Below, piece after piece: positions 6,053 through 13,332 of a stretch of DNA of 15,547 nt (its first letter is position 1; every line of letters begins with the position of its first letter). The notes under the pieces were generated by a model. That model was not told where the DNA came from. It ran no database searches and saw only the letters and a list, made by a program, of their open reading frames with translations. This DNA is from an uncultured bacterium. Lineage in GTDB: Bacteria > Hydrogenedentota > Hydrogenedentia > Hydrogenedentales > SLHB01. The DNA lies in assembly GCA_937928585.1 (NCBI GenBank), contig CALEZK010000348.1:1-15547 (forward strand), read 5' to 3'. The position numbers and the translations under genes are program-made.

Positions 6053-8548
6053 ATGCCGAGCAGCGAACTTGCGCCGCTTCGGATTTATTGTGTCTGCGGG
6101 CAGAAGATGAAAGTGTCCGAAGACATGTTTGGCCGGCCAGGCAAATGTATTGCCTGCCGTCTGAAAATACGCATCCCCCACCCGGACGAACTCCCGCAAA
6201 AAACGGACGTTATTTATCTGAAGGATCACCCCGAGTTCCTTCGCAAAGCCAAGAAACGCTCCTCGAAAGACCACGCGAAGGAAATTGAGGAAGTCGAAGT
6301 ATCCCCGCATGCCGATGCCGATTCAAAGGAAAAAGTGCGTAAGGCATTGGGCCCGCTGGACACGCTGGAACCGCTCCGGAACCTGTACTGCCTGCTTACG
6401 GTAGTCGAGCGAAAACTTGCGTCAAGCAAAGCGGCTGGCAACGGAAAGTCCGAGGATGATGCTGCGAAGCGCGATCCAAAGATCGCGGAACTGCTGAATA
6501 TCCGCGCCAAAGTACGCGCAGCCCAGCACGATCTGGAAGAAGAGCTGCGGCAGCGATTGATGGAAACAGCGATAGAGTTGGCCGCCACGCAGGAAAAACT
6601 CGCGGAGCTCAATCTTGCTGTGCGCGTAGGCGAGATTCCGTTCGAAGACTACCGCATGCAGGTAGATCGCATGCGGCGGCGGCGGGACAATCACGAGCGG
6701 CGCCAAACGAACCTGCGGGGTTGGTTAACGGTAGACGACGTGAACCGTGCGGGCGGATTTGTCGAAGTGCCGTTGGATCAATTCCCGAAAGGCAATTTTC
6801 GTATCGCGTTCGCAAATGAAATTGAGGATTCAGCGACATTGCTCGACGCCCATATTGATGGATTGCGTCAAGCGCTGGCGCGCAGGGCCAGTGCGGAGCG
6901 CACACTTAGCGAAGTCAAACGTCTAAAACCCGATGCGACTTCCGGCGCGCGTTCACAAGGCGAAATCCTGGCGGATGCAAAGGCGGAACACGAGCGAGCG
7001 CAGGCCCAAGTACAATATGCGCGCGAGCGCCTCGAACAATTGGCGGATGACTGTTCAAACGACGTGCAGGCAGCCGAAGCGCAACTCGATCACATGCGCG
7101 GGCGCTTGCAGGTCGGTCAGATAAAACGGGAGCAGTTCACCGCGGAGGAAGAGGTACTCGCCCGCGCGAAAACCGACCTTACCAAAGCGCGTGCGCTGGT
7201 TGTTCGCGCGTTAAACGCGAACGGAGCGGAAGAAGTGCCACGAGCGCGGGGCACGTTCGTAGCCCGATTGGCGCATGGCAAGCCCGGACTTCGCGCGCCC
7301 GTGGATGCCTGGGTTGCGTGGAGTGGCGCTGCTTTAGTGCTTGCGGCGCTCTTCGTACCTGTCACCGATGGAAAAACGGCGCTTCAGTTGGCCGGAGCAG
7401 ACGCCGCCGTCTCGAATATGGCGCATTGGTTTGTTTCGTTTCCCATAGCGATCGCGGTAGCGGCAGCGGCAGTGGCGTTGATACCCCGGCTCTCGGTGCG
7501 CGGGCTCGCATATTGCGCTGTCTGGTTGTTGGGAAGTTTGCTGGCGGCGGCGTTCCTGCACGAATCAAACTATATGGACAGTCCGGCATCCGAAGCCCTG
7601 CGCATCGGCGGCCCACTCCTCTTACGGCCGGGAATTCTCGTGTATTCCGTGGGCCTTCTGGCTATTGCGGCTGCTGCGTTTGTGACGCTCATCGCCACAA
7701 AAGATGGACGCGTCATTTTGCCGCTGACAGCAATCGCATCGGTCGCGGGGCTCGGCGCGGTCGTGTCAGACATGGGTGGCGTGCGCGTTGCCAAACCGGA
7801 ACTGCGGGTAGAATCTCAGGTGCTAATGGATGGTGCCCTGCCCTCACATCAGACGACTGTCACCGTCGTGAACACAGGTGGCCGTGAGTTGCTTCTTGCG
7901 CGGGATTCTACAGCCGCGAATGCATACAACCTTCAAGTCGAGCGAAGGATCGGCAGGAATTCGGGCATTGATGTCAGCGCGCCCATCAGCATTACAATCG
8001 GACAAACCCAGGTTCCAGTAAGTGGCGCAACGGTTCCGCGCATACCCGTGCTGCGCGGTCAGGCAGCGACTTTCGTGTACCGATTGACCGAAGGCGAGTA
8101 CCGCGCGTCAATCCAAGGCATTCGCGCGACTGATCGGCAAGAGCGAACGTTCTCACTTGAAGCGCTGACGCCGGCGTCGGAAGCGTCGCCAGACGAACCT
8201 ACAGTTACAATCTCACCGGATTCCGCGGTCACGCCAGAAGTTTCGGCGGCAATCCCTGAAGCTGCTGCGCAAGCTTCGCAGCAGCAGTCATTTGTCATGG
8301 AGGCACTCTCCGCCACCGCTACGCTGCGGGGTGTCGTCGCGGCGGGGAACCGCCCTGCACAGTTTTCGATCACCGTGACACTTCCGGATGGCGCTGCGAA
8401 AGACAACTCCTACGCCATTGGTGATGAGCTCTTCACCGGTTGGAAAATCACCGAGTTTAACCCGGACGAACAGACCGTGACCGTCGCCCGGCGTTCAGAC
8501 ATCGTGATATTGCGGCGGGGCGAGCCGCAACGCCTCGAACCGCGCTAG
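6053..8548 (+). CDS. Zinc-ribbon, coiled-coil, multi-TM protein with PilP/GspC-like C-terminus
   Basis: This 831-residue protein combines several parts. Residues 12-36 form a short zinc ribbon (Cys13, Cys15, Cys32, Cys35). Residues about 145-215 and 260-385 are charged helices likely to form coiled coils; each holds a short V-G-x-I motif followed by an aromatic residue, resembling SHOCT. About five hydrophobic helices lie at 418-437, 456-478, 484-501, 525-548 and 553-571. After them come a beta-rich segment (about 580-705), an Ala/Pro/Glu linker (705-745), and a C-terminal small beta domain (about 747-825) with the pattern LRGVV...YAIGDELFTGWKITEFNPDEQTVTV, recalling PilP/GspC homology-region domains. 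The whole-protein family is unknown to me. ATG 6053 has a GGGAG ribosome site; in-frame upstream ATG 5864 adds 63 residues without domain character. The HEAT-repeat gene follows after 52 bases. Confidence 0.75.
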   Translation: MPSSELAPLRIYCVCGQKMKVSEDMFGRPGKCIACRLKIRIPHPDELPQKTDVIYLKDHPEFLRKAKKRSSKDHAKEIEEVEVSPHADADSKEKVRKALGPLDTLEPLRNLYCLLTVVERKLASSKAAGNGKSEDDAAKRDPKIAELLNIRAKVRAAQHDLEEELRQRLMETAIELAATQEKLAELNLAVRVGEIPFEDYRMQVDRMRRRRDNHERRQTNLRGWLTVDDVNRAGGFVEVPLDQFPKGNFRIAFANEIEDSATLLDAHIDGLRQALARRASAERTLSEVKRLKPDATSGARSQGEILADAKAEHERAQAQVQYARERLEQLADDCSNDVQAAEAQLDHMRGRLQVGQIKREQFTAEEEVLARAKTDLTKARALVVRALNANGAEEVPRARGTFVARLAHGKPGLRAPVDAWVAWSGAALVLAALFVPVTDGKTALQLAGADAAVSNMAHWFVSFPIAIAVAAAAVALIPRLSVRGLAYCAVWLLGSLLAAAFLHESNYMDSPASEALRIGGPLLLRPGILVYSVGLLAIAAAAFVTLIATKDGRVILPLTAIASVAGLGAVVSDMGGVRVAKPELRVESQVLMDGALPSHQTTVTVVNTGGRELLLARDSTAANAYNLQVERRIGRNSGIDVSAPISITIGQTQVPVSGATVPRIPVLRGQAATFVYRLTEGEYRASIQGIRATDRQERTFSLEALTPASEASPDEPTVTISPDSAVTPEVSAAIPEAAAQASQQQSFVMEALSATATLRGVVAAGNRPAQFSITVTLPDGAAKDNSYAIGDELFTGWKITEFNPDEQTVTVARRSDIVILRRGEPQRLEPR

Positions 8549-8600
8549 CTCGCGGAGCCAGATTAACCACACGTTTCGGGCGCAGAATGATTGGGTAAGC

Positions 8601-10025
8601 ATGTCGTTTGATTCAAAACCGTTGCTCGAACAGTTAATGGATAGCCGCAACGATGCGGACATTATGGCAGCGGCGCGCGAACTGGCGCCTCGTCCGGATT
8701 TGGCGGCGCAAGCCGGTCGCCTGCTTGTAGACTTATTGAACACGGGCGCGGCGCAACGTGCCGCTGCTTCCGCCTTCATTCTGTCGGAATGGGCAGGCGC
8801 CGCGTTGGCAACAACACCCAACCTCATAGCTTCCCTGCGGCGACAAACCGCGCACCACAACGTAACGGTACGGCACTGGTGCGTCACAGCCTTGATGCGC
8901 CTGGGGCCACGCGCTTCCGCCGCGATACCAGAACTGGAGAAGTCACTGCGTGACCCGGATGACGGCATTCGCGCGATGAGCGCGCATGCGCTCCGCGAAA
9001 TGGGAACAATGGCAGCCGCGGCAACTCCCGCGCTGATTGAAAACGTTTACGACATAAACGAAGAAGTGCGGCAAGGCGCTATCTCAGCGCTGCTTCGTGT
9101 CGACCCTCATGGGAAACGGGCAGTCCCTGCGATTGCGCGCGGGCTTACGTCGTCTTCGTCTCGGACGCGCCAGGCATCGCTGGATGCATTGGCGCGAATG
9201 CGGACGACCGCCCAGCCGGCAGCGCCCGCCGTGTATGCGTGCGTTCACGACTCGAATGCACGGGTTCGGCGACAGGCAGTGGCGGCGCTTCGGTGTTTAC
9301 TGCCTGCGGAACGTCCGTTGCTCCACGCGCTGGGTGTCGCGATGCACGATCAGGACGACGAAGTCCGTGTGGAGGCAGTGCAAGGTCTTCTCGCGTTTGC
9401 CAATGCGCCGCTCGAGGCCGCTCCCCTTCTCATTGCGGCGCTGCGTGACGCATCTCAGCACGTGCGCTTTCACGCCATCGACATTCTCGAGAGACTCGCG
9501 CCCGACCTTGGCCCATTGACGGCCGCGGCGAGCATCGCGATTGGGAATTGCCTGCGCGACGAGTCCGCTTTGGTACAAACCCGCGCGGTGAAGGCCAGTG
9601 GGCGTATGGCGGAATGGACACATGCCGCGGACACACGACTGATCAATGCGTTGTTTGAATCGGATGGAAACATCCGACTTGCGGCGACGCTTGCCCTCGG
9701 CAAGCTGCACGGCGATGCGGTGACGGTTGATGCACTGCGTTTTCGACTGGCGGACGAACGCTCGGATGTGCGCGTCGCGGCCTGTCGGGCCTTGGCGGAT
9801 TTAGGCGAGCGCGCTTCGTCCCTGCTACCGACACTGATCCACGCGCTCGGCGATTCCGATACCGAAGTACAACTTGCCGCGCTTTCTACACTCGAATCGC
9901 TCGGACCACTCGCGCAAGATGCACTGGATGCCGTTCAATCAAAACGCACCGATAGCAACCCGGACATTCGGGAAGCCGCTGTCCGCGCGCATGCGCGAAT
10001 GGAGTGCCCTCCGGAAGCGGTGTAG
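8601..10025 (+). CDS. HEAT-repeat protein
   Basis: This 474-residue protein consists almost entirely of HEAT-like helical repeats of about 35-40 residues. At least twelve copies of the second-helix pattern [D/N]xxVRxxAxxAL can be read, for example DDGIRAMSAHAL, NARVRRQAVAAL, DDEVRVEAVQGL, RSDVRVAACRAL and NPDIREAAVRAH. Such solenoids usually bind other proteins; some relatives are PBS-lyase-type HEAT proteins, but no enzyme domain is present. There is no signal peptide or membrane helix, so a cytosolic scaffold or adaptor is likely. ATG 8601 has only a weak GGGTAAG ribosome-like sequence. It lies 52 bases after the zinc-ribbon/membrane protein gene and may form a unit with it. It converges on the lactonase gene. 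Confidence 0.82.
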   Translation: MSFDSKPLLEQLMDSRNDADIMAAARELAPRPDLAAQAGRLLVDLLNTGAAQRAAASAFILSEWAGAALATTPNLIASLRRQTAHHNVTVRHWCVTALMRLGPRASAAIPELEKSLRDPDDGIRAMSAHALREMGTMAAAATPALIENVYDINEEVRQGAISALLRVDPHGKRAVPAIARGLTSSSSRTRQASLDALARMRTTAQPAAPAVYACVHDSNARVRRQAVAALRCLLPAERPLLHALGVAMHDQDDEVRVEAVQGLLAFANAPLEAAPLLIAALRDASQHVRFHAIDILERLAPDLGPLTAAASIAIGNCLRDESALVQTRAVKASGRMAEWTHAADTRLINALFESDGNIRLAATLALGKLHGDAVTVDALRFRLADERSDVRVAACRALADLGERASSLLPTLIHALGDSDTEVQLAALSTLESLGPLAQDALDAVQSKRTDSNPDIREAAVRAHARMECPPEAV

Positions 10026-10052
10026 AAGTTTCGTTCGCAGCGCTCACAATCT

Positions 10053-11189
10053 TCAGGGAAACAGCACACAGACCGGTGTTGCCACTTTCGCAGAGTTCCC
10101 CGTGGCTTGCGGTACGCCTGTCTCCGCGTTGATTCGAAACACGAAGATGGAATCGCTGTTCTGGTTCGCGGCCAGAAGAAATTTTCCAGACGGGTCGAGA
10201 TTGAAATTTCGGGGCGTGCTCCCGCCCGTTGGCGTGTGCCCGGTTGCAGCAAGCTTTCCTGTTTCCTGGTCAATGCTAAACGAGGCGATGCTGTCGTGTC
10301 CGCGATTGGATGCGTAGAGGAACTTGCCCGACGGGTGAACGCGGATTTCCGCGGTGGTCGTGGGCTCCGTGTATCCCTCGGGTAGCGTCGATATCGTTTG
10401 AATCGCGTCAAGACTTCCAGTCTTTTCATCATAGGCAAACGCGGTTACCGTGCTTAACAATTCATTGACGACGTAAAAAAATCGGCCCGTCGGATGAAAC
10501 TTCGCGTGGCGCGGGCCAGAGCCGGGTTCCAAAATGCCATGCGTGCTATTGGCTATCAAAGTCCCCGTACCGTCATAGCGATAGGTCATCACCTTGTCGA
10601 TTCCAAGGTCGGCGGAGAAAAGGTACGCACCGTTATTGTCGAATTCGACGGAGTGCGCGTGGGGCTTCTCCTGGCGCGATTCATTAACGCTCTTACCCTC
10701 GTGCTGAATGAAGGCGCTCGATTCGGCCAGACTTCCATCTTCGAGAATGGGCAACAGGGCAACACTGCCGCCACCATAGTTTGCAACCGCGGCGTGCTTC
10801 CCGGAAGGCGCTACGGCCACATGGCACGGACCATTGCCAACGGTGGACTGACGGTTTATCAGGGTTAACGCGCCCGTGGCGGCATCGATACTGTAGGCAC
10901 TGATTGTGCCGCCAACACTGCCTGGCGTCTCGACCATCTCACCCACCGCGTATACAACCGGTTTCGTCGGATGCTTCGCGAGAAATGAAGGATTCTCCGT
11001 CGTCGCGGCCAAGACAGGCTCAGATAGCGCACCCGTTTCGTGATTCATGGTCAGCATGTATATGCCGTCGCTGTCGCCTCTTGTGTAGGTGCCTATATAG
11101 ACGCGCAAATCTTGCGCGTTTGCACTTGGACTAACGCCGAGGGCGGACATTACGGCCACCGCAGCTACGAGCTTTTTTGTAGTGAACAT
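10053..11189 (-). CDS. Exported lactonase-type seven-bladed beta-propeller (YbhE/Pgl-like)
   Basis: This 378-residue protein matches the 6-phosphogluconolactonase/YbhE-like propeller family (lactonase, PF10282 type). Typical blade sequences are present, for example YIGTYTRGDSDGIYML near the mature N-terminus, HPTKPVVYAVGE, VEFDNNGAYLFSADLG and HPSGKFLYASNRG. The full length agrees with the family. Unlike the cytosolic pentose-phosphate enzyme, it begins with a signal peptide (basic residues 5-6, hydrophobic core, likely cut after Ala25, ANA|QD), so it probably acts outside the inner membrane on a lactone or cyclic sugar acid that I cannot name. ATG 11189 has a GGAAGGA ribosome site about 8 bases upstream. 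No convincing promoter precedes it; a TAGAAT at 11245-11240 has a poor -35. Confidence 0.85.
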   Translation of the reverse strand: MFTTKKLVAAVAVMSALGVSPSANAQDLRVYIGTYTRGDSDGIYMLTMNHETGALSEPVLAATTENPSFLAKHPTKPVVYAVGEMVETPGSVGGTISAYSIDAATGALTLINRQSTVGNGPCHVAVAPSGKHAAVANYGGGSVALLPILEDGSLAESSAFIQHEGKSVNESRQEKPHAHSVEFDNNGAYLFSADLGIDKVMTYRYDGTGTLIANSTHGILEPGSGPRHAKFHPTGRFFYVVNELLSTVTAFAYDEKTGSLDAIQTISTLPEGYTEPTTTAEIRVHPSGKFLYASNRGHDSIASFSIDQETGKLAATGHTPTGGSTPRNFNLDPSGKFLLAANQNSDSIFVFRINAETGVPQATGNSAKVATPVCVLFP

Positions 11190-11386
11190 GAAGGTATCCT
11201 TCCGGTGTGACAGACGTACTGGGAATCAGGCTGGGCTGCATTCTAACCAACTTTGATGGCCCACGCATCCACATGGCTCTATTGCGAATGGTAGCGCTGC
11301 CATGATCGTGAAAGCTGAAACACCATCGCGGAAACGATGATGAGAAAACAGGCCAAACGATGGGCAGACGCGAAGGCAGGAGGCGC
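11190..11386. other. Intergenic region between tatA-like pair and lactonase
   Basis: This stretch lies between the end of the second tatA-like gene and the start of the lactonase gene, all on the minus strand. It contains a possible isolated -10 for the lactonase (TAGAAT, 11245-11240). There is also a short inverted repeat CATGGC/GCCATG (11272-11277 and 11299-11304) with no T run, which I do not call a terminator. No small gene was found. Confidence 0.4.
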
Positions 11387-11581
11387 CTACGCGTCCTTGG
11401 CCGAATTGGTGTTGTCGGAATCGAGTTTTTCAGGGTCCTTGGGTTTGACGCTGTCCTTAAACTCGGTTATCGACTGCCCGACAGAACGCGCCAATGATGG
11501 CAAGCGCTTGGCGCCGAACACCAACAACAAAATGAACACAACGAGCATAAGTTCCCAGCCCGTTGGGATCCAATACCACAT
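11387..11581 (-). CDS. tatA: TatA/TatE-like twin-arginine translocase subunit (second copy)
   Basis: This 64-residue protein has the TatA plan: an N-terminal membrane helix at about residues 8-22, the FG hinge at 22-23 (VFGAKRLP), then an amphipathic helix ending in ITEFKDSV, and a charged, disordered tail. TatA subunits assemble with TatC (not in this window) to move folded proteins carrying twin-arginine signals across the inner membrane. The length is near the short end for the family. ATG 11581 has GGAG about 9 bases upstream. It lies 29 bases downstream of the other tatA-like gene on the same strand, so the two form an operon. A TatB role is less likely because it is short, but TatA and TatB are hard to separate by sequence. 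Confidence 0.85.
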   Translation of the reverse strand: MWYWIPTGWELMLVVFILLLVFGAKRLPSLARSVGQSITEFKDSVKPKDPEKLDSDNTNSAKDA

Positions 11582-11610
11582 AGTCGATTACTCCAACCCG
11601 ATGCAGGGCG

Positions 11611-11790
11611 TTACGCGCCGGTGTTCGGGGTGTCGGAAGGTTCGTCTTTCTTCTTCAGGCCATCCTTGAATTCGGTGATGGCGGTCCCCACGGAGCGGCC
11701 AAGCTGGGGAAGTTTGGACGGCCCGAAAATCACGAGCACGACCAGCAGGATAAGAATCCACTCTGCACCGCCTGGTAAACCGAATGCCAT
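11611..11790 (-). CDS. tatA: TatA-like twin-arginine translocase subunit (first copy)
   Basis: This 59-residue protein has the same plan as its neighbour: a membrane helix at about residues 8-24 (AEWILILLVVLVIFG), the FG hinge (VIFGPSKLPQLG), an amphipathic helix with ITEFKDGL, and a Lys/Asp-rich tail. ATG 11790 is preferred because a GGAGG ribosome site sits 8 bases upstream. An in-frame GTG at 11805 would overlap that site and add five residues. The copies are similar in the amphipathic helix (GRSVGTAITEFKD and ARSVGQSITEFKD) but differ in the membrane helix, so they look like an old duplication. A promoter lies 64 bases upstream. No tatC is visible here. Confidence 0.87.
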   Translation of the reverse strand: MAFGLPGGAEWILILLVVLVIFGPSKLPQLGRSVGTAITEFKDGLKKKDEPSDTPNTGA

Positions 11791-11853
11791 TGTATGTACC
11801 TCCACCTCGCTGGCGAACCGGCGGGTTAGTTTTCGACCTTAGCTCTAAAGGAA

Positions 11854-11883
11854 AGTATATTCCTGCAATCCGTTTGTATGCAA
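11854..11883 (-). promoter_or_regulatory. Predicted sigma70-type promoter for the tatA-like pair
   Basis: On the minus strand, TTGCAT (11883-11878) and TATACT (11859-11854) are separated by 18 bases. The -10 matches at 5 of 6 positions and the -35 has the conserved TTG. Transcription would begin near 11847 and give a leader of about 57 bases before ATG 11790. Confidence 0.5.
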
Positions 11884-12008
11884 CACCACGCCCGGGGAGG
11901 TGTTCCTGGCCGGGTTGCGGAAGCATTGCCGGACTGCGAGTTTTTTACACTATTCCCCAATCTGTAGCGTATAAGACATCTCCCGACACAAGATAGCGTG
12001 ACTTTCCC

Positions 12009-12037
12009 TTGCGATAACCCCATCTGGCCCCTATAAT
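12009..12037 (+). promoter_or_regulatory. Strong sigma70-type promoter for the cell-wall operon
   Basis: TTGCGA (12009-12014) and TATAAT (12032-12037) are separated by exactly 17 bases, with a perfect -10. This is the best promoter match in the window. Transcription would start near 12044, about 46 bases before the GTG of the 55-residue protein, and could run through the amidase, GerMN, murI and the last gene. Confidence 0.65.
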
Positions 12038-12089
12038 CCCCACAGGGTACTGTCGTGTTTGGGAACGGTTTGCAACGGGGGTCCGTATC

Positions 12090-12257
12090 GTGACCTTGTC
12101 GCGCAAGGAAATGGTTGCAGCGATTCTGCTTGTCGCGGGATTCATCGTCTTGCTGGTCGCGCTCTACTTTTCTTTGACCCCCACCGACAATGCCGCAGGG
12201 TTCGAAGACAACTTTATTGTTCAACAACGTATCCGCATACAGAATCAGAACAAATAG
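12090..12257 (+). CDS. Small single-pass membrane protein heading the wall operon
   Basis: This 55-residue open frame was found by reading the gap upstream of the amidase. It begins at GTG 12090, with a basic N-terminus (TLSRKE), one strong hydrophobic helix at about residues 9-29, and then a polar tail rich in Asn, Gln and Ile. It ends at TAG 12257, only 7 bases before the amidase start. Nothing in it matches a family I know. Reasons to believe it are its membrane-protein composition in a single frame, the strong promoter about 50 bases upstream, and the tight spacing to the amidase. The ribosome site is weak (a GGGGG run about 8 bases upstream), and GTG is the only sensible start. It may help locate or couple the wall enzymes, but that is a guess. 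Confidence 0.6.
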   Translation: MTLSRKEMVAAILLVAGFIVLLVALYFSLTPTDNAAGFEDNFIVQQRIRIQNQNK

Positions 12258-12264
12258 TTTGCAC

Positions 12265-13332
12265 ATGAATTTTTGGGACTATGCCAGAGTGTCGAAAGTG
12301 AGCCAGCGCTCCTTGCTGTACTTCTGCGTGGGGCTTTTTGGCGCAAGCGCTATCGCTGAACCAAGAACCTTTAGCGCACGCGTCGGCGAAGATGTTTACA
12401 CCTGCACAGTGGAAGAAACGAGCGTCGGCGGGCTGGCAAGCGTATCGCTGAAGGAAGTGGTGCGGCAACTCGGCGGACAAGTAAGAGTCGAATCGGGCGC
12501 GGTGCGCGTTACGCTACTTGGCGCAACCGCAAATATTGTGCTGGGAGACACGCGAATTGCCTCGACGCACAACGAGTTCACCATTCAACACCCAGCGCGA
12601 GAGTTTGAGAACGAGATATTTATCGCGGTGAGTGACGTTGCGCCTCTGTTCAATTACGGATTCAAACTGAACCTGCAACGTGGCGATGCCGCGCTTGCTC
12701 CACCGGTCACACCGGGGCAGCCGACAGTCGCGCCGTCTTCTGTTGCCGGACGCAAACTCATCGTTGTAATTGACGCGGGGCACGGTGGAACCGATCCAGG
12801 CGAGAGCGGCCCCGCTGGCGCGGAAGAACGGACCATATCGCTTGCAATCGCGTTGCGCGTGGCTGAATTGCTCAAGGAAGTTTGTACGCCCGTGCTGACG
12901 CGCTCGCAGGATCAGGGAATCAGCACGCGAGAACGCGTGGGGGCGGCAAATGTGACGCTGCGCGGTGACGTACTTGTCAGCATTCATACAGGCGCCAGCA
13001 GTTCGCCCGTGCCCAGCGGGTTCGAAGTATTCTGCCTCCCTCCACCCACGGCGCAAGACCCGCGACTTCAGATGATGGTGCAGCGCAGCCTCGCGCTGGG
13101 GCAAAGCATCGCGAACGCAATGACGGGGGCGACGGGCACACCCGCGCGCGGGGTACACCAAGTTCCCGCACTCATCTTTTCGAGCCTGCAGATGCCGGGT
13201 GTGATTGTTGAGACGGGGTTCATCACGAATCCTACGGAAGAAGCTTTGTTGGTAAATGCCGAGTATCAAGAGAAACTGGCACAAGGCATCGCAAACGGCG
13301 TCGTCGCATACGTCAAAGGGATGACTCAATGA
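12265..13332 (+). CDS. N-acetylmuramoyl-L-alanine amidase (Amidase_3) with Cu-amine-oxidase-N-like domain
   Basis: This 355-residue exported amidase cuts the bond between N-acetylmuramic acid and L-alanine in peptidoglycan. A membrane or signal helix lies at about residues 15-31. Residues about 35-150 resemble the copper amine oxidase N-terminal-like module (VSLKEVVRQLGGQVRVE...), a wall or substrate-binding module in many amidases. The Amidase_3 domain runs from about 165 to 350, and the zinc/catalytic residues are visible: His173 (DAGHGG), Glu188 (EERTISLAIAL), His241 (SIHTGAS) and Glu316 (VETGFITNP). Asn is replaced by Gly after SIHT, a mild deviation. ATG 12265 follows the small gene by 7 bases; in-frame ATG 12190 would overlap that gene. 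The GerMN gene starts inside its stop (ATGA overlap). Confidence 0.9.
   Translation: MNFWDYARVSKVSQRSLLYFCVGLFGASAIAEPRTFSARVGEDVYTCTVEETSVGGLASVSLKEVVRQLGGQVRVESGAVRVTLLGATANIVLGDTRIASTHNEFTIQHPAREFENEIFIAVSDVAPLFNYGFKLNLQRGDAALAPPVTPGQPTVAPSSVAGRKLIVVIDAGHGGTDPGESGPAGAEERTISLAIALRVAELLKEVCTPVLTRSQDQGISTRERVGAANVTLRGDVLVSIHTGASSSPVPSGFEVFCLPPPTAQDPRLQMMVQRSLALGQSIANAMTGATGTPARGVHQVPALIFSSLQMPGVIVETGFITNPTEEALLVNAEYQEKLAQGIANGVVAYVKGMTQ

Larger units (their letters stand above)
11791..12089. other. Divergent intergenic region between tatA pair and cell-wall operon
   Basis: This 299-base region separates the minus-strand tatA-like pair from the plus-strand wall operon. It contains one promoter for each direction (11854-11883 minus and 12009-12037 plus), about 125 bases apart. 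Between them I see a T run at 11941-11946 but no convincing hairpin before it. No further gene was found. Confidence 0.5.

Noticed and set aside
10494..10868. Plus-strand open frame of 124 codons inside the lactonase gene
   Set aside because: It is a shadow frame of the lactonase, which matches its family over its full length.
11272..11304. Inverted repeat CATGGC/GCCATG
   Set aside because: The stem is only 6 bases with a 21-base loop and no T run; it is probably chance.
11911..11950. GC-rich stretch followed by a T run, terminator-like
   Set aside because: No stem longer than 3 base pairs could be built directly before the T run.
12190..12264. Longer amidase start at ATG 12190
   Set aside because: It overlaps the end of the 55-residue gene, lacks a ribosome site and adds no signal-like sequence; ATG 12265 begins just before the signal helix.
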